From Cytobacillus gottheilii (lineage in GTDB: Bacteria; Bacillota; Bacilli; Bacillales; Cytobacillaceae), in assembly GCF_900166665.1 (NCBI RefSeq), contig NZ_LT800494.1, positions 1,563,732-1,622,952 of the forward strand: a DNA stretch of 59,221 bases. The letters are read 5' to 3'. A program made the position numbers and the translations under genes. Position 1 is the first letter of the stretch. Every line of letters starts with the position of its first letter. Below are positions 53,962-59,221 of this stretch, piece after piece. The notes beneath the pieces were generated by a model. That model had not been told where the DNA came from. It searched no databases and worked only from the letters and a program-made list of their open reading frames with translations.

Positions 53962-55227
53962 ATGTATCCAAAAAACGGAAGGGTCATTTTGCATGTTGAT
54001 ATGAATAGCTTTTATGCCTCTGTTGAAATGGCTTTTGACCCTTCATTAAAGGGCAAGCCATTGGCGATTGCAGGCAACCCAGAGGAAAGACGGGGCATTA
54101 TTGTAACATGCAGCTATGAAGCTCGTAAATATGGAGTAAAAACGACGATGCCACTTTGGGAGGCTAAAAAGCTTTGTCCCCAGCTTATCATTATGAGGCC
54201 TACTTTTGAGCGTTACCGGGCTGCATCTATTGGCATGTTTGAAATTCTTGGACAATATTCTGAGCTTGTAGAACCGGTATCCATTGATGAAGGCTATGTG
54301 GATATAACCGACAGTCAGGAATATGGCAATCCCGTGCAGATTGCTGAAACCATTCAAAAGAGAATATATGAACAGCTGGACTTGCCGTGCAGCATTGGAA
54401 TTGCACCAAATAAATTTTTGGCAAAAATGGCATCTGATATGAAAAAACCGCTTGGCATTACGATTTTGCGAAAACGGGATGTTCCGCGAGTTTTATGGCC
54501 GCTGGAAGTGGAAGAGATGCATGGAGTCGGCAAGAAAACAGGTGAAAAGCTGCGCAGTTTTGGCATTCAGACAATCGGAGATCTCGCAAATGCAGAATCC
54601 ATGCAGCTGAAAGCAACATTAGGAATTAATGGGCCGAGGCTTAAGGAAAAGGCCAATGGAGAAGATAGACGGCGGGTAGATCCAGAAGCTGCAGCAGAGT
54701 TTAAAAGTGTTGGGAACTCAACGACACTACCGAGAGATACAACCAATCAGCTGGAGCTGTTTACCGTGTTTGCTGGACTAGCTGAAAAAGTGTCAGTGCG
54801 CCTGAAAAGGAAGAAGGTATTAGCCACAAGCATCTCCATTATGATTCGCTACAAAGATCGAAAGACGATTACAAGAAGCAAGCAGCTGGACCAGCCTATT
54901 GCACAGGTAGAGGATATCGCTGACCAGGCCAAAGCCTTATTCAGAAAGCATTGGAACGGCAACGCCGTCAGATTACTTGGAATAACTGGTGGAGATTTAG
55001 TAGAACAAGGTTCTGCGGTTATGCAGCTGGATTTATTTAATTTTGAAAAAGAAGCCAAGAAGGAGCCCCTCTTAAAAGCAATGGAGGAGCTTAAGCTTAA
55101 ATTCGGAGCGGATATTATTGATCATGCGGGTGCAATCAATGAAATGAAGAATAAAAAAGATGATGTTGGAACAGCGACTAGTTTTAATAAAGATTTTTTG
55201 CAGGTGAGAAAGCAGCCTGAAAAATAA
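53962..55227 (+). CDS. dinB: DNA polymerase IV (Y family)
   Basis: 421-residue translesion polymerase (YqjH in B. subtilis). Catalytic carboxylates: VILHVDMNSFYASVEMAF and EPVSIDEGYVDIT. Fingers/palm AIAGNPEERRGIIVTCSYEARKYGV; HhH region MHGVGKKTGEKLRSFGIQTIGDLA; little finger RKKVLATSISIMIRYKDRKTITRS. Near the C-terminus MQLDLF is a beta-clamp binding motif. The ATG follows ACCGGGAAGTGTGATAG. Downstream is a T-rich hairpin. Confidence 0.95.
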   Translation: MYPKNGRVILHVDMNSFYASVEMAFDPSLKGKPLAIAGNPEERRGIIVTCSYEARKYGVKTTMPLWEAKKLCPQLIIMRPTFERYRAASIGMFEILGQYSELVEPVSIDEGYVDITDSQEYGNPVQIAETIQKRIYEQLDLPCSIGIAPNKFLAKMASDMKKPLGITILRKRDVPRVLWPLEVEEMHGVGKKTGEKLRSFGIQTIGDLANAESMQLKATLGINGPRLKEKANGEDRRRVDPEAAAEFKSVGNSTTLPRDTTNQLELFTVFAGLAEKVSVRLKRKKVLATSISIMIRYKDRKTITRSKQLDQPIAQVEDIADQAKALFRKHWNGNAVRLLGITGGDLVEQGSAVMQLDLFNFEKEAKKEPLLKAMEELKLKFGADIIDHAGAINEMKNKKDDVGTATSFNKDFLQVRKQPEK

Positions 55228-55310
55228 TAATACAGCTTTTTTATTTATTTGGTTCGAGAATGATTAATTGTGTTAAATAATAAGGTCTTTGTTAGATTGT
55301 AAAGAAAAAG

Positions 55311-55353
55311 GGGCGAGGGAATTATACCAAATTCTCTCACTCTTTTTTTTGTT
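55311..55353 (+). terminator. Terminator of dinB
   Basis: GAGGGAATT and AATTCTCTC pair with one G-T wobble, then ACTC and T8. Confidence 0.65.
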
Positions 55354-55403
55354 TTTAATAGCTTGTTTATAAGAAGAGTTATAAAGGTGGCGTATGTTCA
55401 AAT

Positions 55404-58400
55404 ATGTTACGATTTATTTTGACCTTATTAGAGATCATTTTATCAGATGTTTTTGAATTAGTAGAAGATGTTACACAAACAACTGGTGCGAGGGGTCCTG
55501 TAGGTCCGACCGGTCCAGCTGGAGTACCTGGTCCAAGGGGAGCAGCGGGCCCAACTGGAGCCACGGGTCCCGCCGGAGCAACTGGAGAAGCAGGTCCAAC
55601 TGGAGCTACGGGCCCGGCTGGAGAGGTGGGTCCAACGGGAGCAACCGGAGCAGCTGGAGAAGCGGGTCTAATTGGAGCCACGGGTCCAGCCGGAGAAGCG
55701 GGTCCAATTGGAGCCACGGGCCCAGCTGGAGAAGTAGGCCCGATTGGAGCCACGGGCCCAGCTGGAGAAGTAGGCCCGATTGGAGCCACAGGCCCAGCCG
55801 GAGAAGTAGGCCCGACTGGAGCCGCGGGTCCCGCCGGAGAAGTAGGTCCAATTGGAGCAACAGGCCCAGCCGGAGAAATTGGTCCAACGGGAGCCACGGG
55901 TCCAACCGGAGAAGCAGGTCCAATTGGAGAAGCAGGTCCAATTGGAGCCACGGGCCCAGCTGGAGAAGCAGGTCCAATTGGAGCCACGGGCCCAGCTGGA
56001 GAAGTAGGTCCAACGGGAGCCACGGGCCCAGCTGGAGAAGTAGGTCCAACGGGAGCCACGGGCCCAGCTGGAGAAGCAGGTCCAATTGGAGCCACGGGCC
56101 CAGCTGGAGAAGTAGGTCCAATTGGAGCCACGGGCCCAGCTGGAGAAGTGGGTCCAACTGGAGCCACAGGAGCACCTGGAGAAGTAGGCCCGACTGGAGC
56201 CACGGGTCCAGCCGGAGAAGTAGGTCCAACGGGAGCTACAGGCCCAGCTGGAGAAGTAGGTCCAACGGGAGCTACAGGCCCAGCTGGAGAAGTAGGTCCG
56301 ATTGGAGCTACAGGTCCCGCCGGAGAAGCGGGACCAATTGGAGCCACGGGTCCAGCTGGAGAAGTAGGTCCAATTGGAGCCACGGGCCCAGCTGGAGAAG
56401 TGGGTCCCACCGGAGCCACAGGAGCACCTGGAGAAGTAGGCCCGACTGGAGCCACGGGTCCAGCTGGAGAAGCGGGTCCAATTGGAGCTACAGGTCCCGC
56501 CGGAGAAGCAGGTCCAATTGGAGCCACGGGCCCAGCCGGAGAAGTAGGCCCAACGGGAGCCACGGGCCCAGCTGGAGAAGTGGGTCCAACTGGAGCCACA
56601 GGAGCACCTGGAGAAGTAGGCCCGACTGGAGCCACGGGCCCAGCTGGAGAAGTAGGTCCAATTGGAGCCACGGGCCCAGCTGGAGAAGCAGGCCCGATTG
56701 GAGCCACGGGCCCAGCTGGAGAAGTAGGTCCAACGGGAGCCACGGGCCCAGCTGGAGAAGTGGGTCCAACTGGAGCCACAGGAGCACCTGGAGAAGTAGG
56801 CCCGACTGGAGCCACGGGTCCCGCCGGAGAAGCGGGCCCAATTGGAGCCACGGGTCCAGCTGGAGAAGTAGGTCCAATTGGAGCCACGGGCCCAGCTGGA
56901 GAAGTGGGTCCCACCGGAGCCACAGGAGCACCTGGAGAAGTAGGCCCGACTGGAGCCACGGGTCCAGCCGGAGAAGCGGGTCCAATTGGAGCCACGGGCC
57001 CAGCTGGAGAAGTAGGCCCGATTGGAGCCACGGGCCCAGCTGGAGAAGTAGGCCCGATTGGAGCCACAGGCCCAGCCGGAGAAGTAGGCCCGACTGGAGC
57101 CGCTGGTCCCGCCGGAGAAGTAGGTCCAATTGGAGCAACAGGCCCAGCCGGAGAAATTGGTCCAACGGGAGCCATGGGTCCAACCGGAGAAGCAGGTCCA
57201 ATTGGAGCCACGGGCCCAGCTGGAGAAGCAGGTCCAATTGGAGCCACGGGTCCCGCCGGAGAAGTAGGCCCAACGGGAGCCACGGGTCCCGCCGGAGAAG
57301 CGGGCCCGATTGGAGCCACGGGCCCAACGGGAGCCACAGGCCCAGCCGGAGAAGTAGGCCCGATTGGAGCAACGGGTCCCGCCGGAGAAATAGGCCCAAC
57401 GGGAGCCGCAGGCCCAGCTGGAGAAGCGGGTCCAATTGGAGCCACGGGCCCAGCTGGAGAAGTAGGCCCGACTGGAGCCACGGGTCCAGCTGGAGAAGCG
57501 GGTCCAATTGGAGCTACAGGTCCAGCCGGAGAAGCGGGTCCAATTGGAGCCACGGGTCCCGTCGGAGAAATTGGCCCAACTGGAGCAACGGGTCCCGCCG
57601 GAGAAGTAGGTCCAACGGGAGCTACAGGCCCAGCTGGAGAAGTAGGTCCGATTGGAGCCACGGGTCCAGCCGGAGAAGCGGGTCCAATTGGAGCAACGGG
57701 TCCCGCCGGAGAAGTAGGTCCAACGGGAGCCACAGGCCCAGCCGGAGAAATTGGTCCAACGGGAGCCATGGGTCCAACCGGAGAAGCAGGTCCAATTGGA
57801 GCCACGGGCCCAGCTGGAGAAGCAGGTCCAATTGGAGCCACGGGCCCAGCTGGAGAAGTAGGTCCAACGGGAGCCACGGGCCCAGCTGGAGAAGTAGGCC
57901 CGATTGGAGCCACGGGCCCAGCTGGAGAAGTAGGCCCGATTGGAGCCACAGGCCCAGCCGGAGAAGTAGGCCCGACTGGAGCCGCGGGTCCCGCCGGAGA
58001 AGTAGGTCCAATTGGAGCAACAGGCCCAGCCGGAGAAATTGGTCCAACGGGAGCCACGGGTCCAACCGGAGAAGCAGGTCCAATTGGAGAAGCAGGTCCA
58101 ATTGGAGCCACGGGCCCAGCTGGAGAAGCAGGTCCAATTGGAGCCACGGGCCCAGCTGGAGAAGTAGGTCCAACGGGAGCCACGGGCCCAGCTGGAGAAG
58201 TAGGTCCAACGGGAGCCACGGGCCCAGCTGGAGAAGCAGGTCCAATTGGAGCCACGGGCCCAGCTGGAGAAGTAGGTCCAATTGGAGCCACGGGCCCAGC
58301 TGGAGAAGTGGGTCCAACTGGAGCCACAGGAGCACCTGGAGAAGTAGGCCCGACTGGAGCCACGGGTCCAGCCGGAGAAGTAGGTCCAACGGGAGCTACA

Positions 58401-59221
58401 GGCCCAGCTGGAGAAGTAGGTCCAACGGGAGCTACAGGCCCAGCTGGAGAAGTAGGTCCGATTGGAGCTACAGGTCCCGCCGGAGAAGCGGGACCAATTG
58501 GAGCCACGGGTCCAGCTGGAGAAGTAGGTCCAATTGGAGCCACGGGCCCAGCTGGAGAAGTGGGTCCCACCGGAGCCACAGGAGCACCTGGAGAAGTAGG
58601 CCCGACTGGAGCCACGGGTCCAGCTGGAGAAGCGGGTCCAATTGGAGCCACGGGCCCAGCTGGAGAAGTGGGTCCAACTGGAGCCACAGGAGCACCTGGA
58701 GAAGTAGGCCCGACTGGAGCCACGGGCCCAGCTGGAGAAGTAGGTCCAATTGGAGCCACGGGCCCAGCTGGAGAAGTAGGTCCGATTGGAGCCACGGGTC
58801 CAACCGGAGAAGCGGGCCCAATTGGAGCCACGGGCCCAGCTGGAGAAGCAGGCCCGATTGGAGCCACGGGCCCAGCTGGAGAAGTAGGTCCAACGGGAGC
58901 CACGGGCCCAGCTGGAGAAGTGGGTCCAACTGGAGCCACAGGAGCACCTGGAGAAGTAGGCCCGACTGGAGCCACGGGTCCCGCCGGAGAAGCGGGCCCA
59001 ATTGGAGCCACGGGTCCAGCTGGAGAAGTAGGTCCAATTGGAGCCACGGGCCCAGCTGGAGAAGTGGGTCCCACCGGAGCCACAGGAGCACCTGGAGAAG
59101 TAGGCCCGACTGGAGCCACGGGTCCAGCTGGAGAAGCGGGTCCAATTGGAGCCACGGGCCCAGCTGGAGAAGTGGGTCCAACTGGAGCCACAGGAGCACC
59201 TGGAGAAGTAGGCCCGACTGG
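55404..59221 (+). CDS. Giant collagen-like Gly-X-Y repeat protein, 3' end beyond window
   Basis: At least 1272 codons, open to the window end. Residues 1-27 ([20 protein letters not shown], then EDVTQTT) form an amphipathic/hydrophobic leader. From residue 28 all of it is Gly-[22 protein letters not shown], then over 100 copies of a 12-residue unit [13 protein letters not shown] with variants [21 protein letters not shown] and GAAGPAGE. Thr-rich triplets resemble glycosylated BclA-type exosporium filaments, so a spore-surface or wall-surface role is likely but inferred. AAAGGTGG lies 13 bases before the ATG (long spacing). The minus-strand frame of 1270 codons is a shadow, because the repeat has no stops either way. 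C-terminal domain lies outside the window. Confidence 0.88.
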   Translation, partial: MLRFILTLLEIILSDVFELVEDVTQTTGARGPVGPTGPAGVPGPRGAAGPTGATGPAGATGEAGPTGATGPAGEVGPTGATGAAGEAGLIGATGPAGEAGPIGATGPAGEVGPIGATGPAGEVGPIGATGPAGEVGPTGAAGPAGEVGPIGATGPAGEIGPTGATGPTGEAGPIGEAGPIGATGPAGEAGPIGATGPAGEVGPTGATGPAGEVGPTGATGPAGEAGPIGATGPAGEVGPIGATGPAGEVGPTGATGAPGEVGPTGATGPAGEVGPTGATGPAGEVGPTGATGPAGEVGPIGATGPAGEAGPIGATGPAGEVGPIGATGPAGEVGPTGATGAPGEVGPTGATGPAGEAGPIGATGPAGEAGPIGATGPAGEVGPTGATGPAGEVGPTGATGAPGEVGPTGATGPAGEVGPIGATGPAGEAGPIGATGPAGEVGPTGATGPAGEVGPTGATGAPGEVGPTGATGPAGEAGPIGATGPAGEVGPIGATGPAGEVGPTGATGAPGEVGPTGATGPAGEAGPIGATGPAGEVGPIGATGPAGEVGPIGATGPAGEVGPTGAAGPAGEVGPIGATGPAGEIGPTGAMGPTGEAGPIGATGPAGEAGPIGATGPAGEVGPTGATGPAGEAGPIGATGPTGATGPAGEVGPIGATGPAGEIGPTGAAGPAGEAGPIGATGPAGEVGPTGATGPAGEAGPIGATGPAGEAGPIGATGPVGEIGPTGATGPAGEVGPTGATGPAGEVGPIGATGPAGEAGPIGATGPAGEVGPTGATGPAGEIGPTGAMGPTGEAGPIGATGPAGEAGPIGATGPAGEVGPTGATGPAGEVGPIGATGPAGEVGPIGATGPAGEVGPTGAAGPAGEVGPIGATGPAGEIGPTGATGPTGEAGPIGEAGPIGATGPAGEAGPIGATGPAGEVGPTGATGPAGEVGPTGATGPAGEAGPIGATGPAGEVGPIGATGPAGEVGPTGATGAPGEVGPTGATGPAGEVGPTGATGPAGEVGPTGATGPAGEVGPIGATGPAGEAGPIGATGPAGEVGPIGATGPAGEVGPTGATGAPGEVGPTGATGPAGEAGPIGATGPAGEVGPTGATGAPGEVGPTGATGPAGEVGPIGATGPAGEVGPIGATGPTGEAGPIGATGPAGEAGPIGATGPAGEVGPTGATGPAGEVGPTGATGAPGEVGPTGATGPAGEAGPIGATGPAGEVGPIGATGPAGEVGPTGATGAPGEVGPTGATGPAGEAGPIGATGPAGEVGPTGATGAPGEVGPT
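55485..59221 (+). repeat. 36-nt tandem array with 2160-nt higher-order period
   Basis: The basic unit is GGAGCCACGGGCCCAGCTGG plus AGAAGTAGGCCCGATT (36 nt, 12 codons). Segments recur at an offset of exactly 2160 nt (60 units): 55710-56488 is identical to 57870-58648, and 56658-56968 is identical to 58818-59128. This shows a large duplication inside the gene, later diverged in patches. The array continues past the window end. Confidence 0.92.

Noticed and set aside
55379..59191. 1270-codon minus-strand open frame (Pro/Ala/Val/Ser repeats) and four Leu-rich minus-strand frames
   Set aside because: They are antisense readings of the Gly-X-Y repeat, with no ribosome binding site and no domain outside the repeat; the plus strand reads as a classic collagen-like protein.
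55485..59221. CRISPR array
   Set aside because: Repeats are contiguous, coding and in frame, without unique spacers.

Overview
The window is chromosomal DNA from a low-GC, endospore-forming Gram-positive bacterium of the family Bacillaceae. The gene order closely follows the yqh-yqi-yqj segment of the Bacillus subtilis chromosome. Sporulation genes (cwlJ, the complete spoIIIAA-AH operon, spoIVB, spo0A), Bacillus-type ribosome binding sites and many TTG/GTG starts support this. Genus and species cannot be fixed from the sequence alone, but divergence from B. subtilis and several missing syntenic genes point to another genus or a distant species.

Region 1 (1-5.9 kb): the 3' end of gcvPB, a repeat-filled intergenic stretch, cwlJ (spore cortex lysis), a DUF218 protein, a GNAT acetyltransferase, a tiny Arg/Ser-rich protein gene convergent with a protein-kinase gene, then yqhL and lipM (lipoate synthesis). 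Region 2 (5.9-11.1 kb): yqhO, yqhP, yqhR, aroQ, yqhT, efp and a SIMPL-domain gene. Region 3 (11.3-16.7 kb): the spoIIIA operon, which builds the mother cell-forespore channel, behind a sigma-E-like promoter; spoIIIAD appears to start with ATT. Region 4 (16.8-25.4 kb): housekeeping genes accB-accC-yqhY, nusB, xseA-xseB-ispA, dxs and tlyA. Region 5 (25.4-30.6 kb): argR, recN, spoIVB and spo0A, the last behind a long leader with Spo0A boxes and a sigma-H-like promoter.

Region 6 (30.6-32.6 kb) is a variable spot: a decayed gene resembling putative phage abortive-infection proteins, an unrecognised ORF, and the small genes yycC and yqzF. Region 7 (32.7-43.1 kb) is the branched-chain keto-acid catabolic cluster. 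The sigma-54 activator BkdR precedes a near-perfect -24/-12 promoter and ptb-bcd-buk-lpdV-bkdAA-bkdAB-bkdB. Together these deaminate Leu/Ile/Val, oxidise the keto acids to acyl-CoAs and can recover ATP through the phosphotransferase and kinase. Region 8 (43.4-55.3 kb): brxB, the ArtPQR-type amino-acid ABC transporter, yqjA, yqjB, two uncharacterised minus-strand genes, a 30-residue Prli42-like gene, the methylmalonyl-CoA epimerase/carboxyltransferase pair (a natural sink for propionyl-CoA from valine and isoleucine), a peptidase, a stand-alone CheW-like protein and DNA polymerase IV.

Region 9 (55.4 kb to the end) is one very long collagen-like gene on the plus strand that runs off the window. 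It is built of a 36-nt unit organised in a higher-order repeat of 2160 nt. Its long minus-strand open frames are shadows.

The most unusual items are the collagen-like gene and its higher-order repeat, the Arg/Ser-rich protein and kinase pair, the ATT start of spoIIIAD, the dispersed repeat modules, and the abortive-infection relic.
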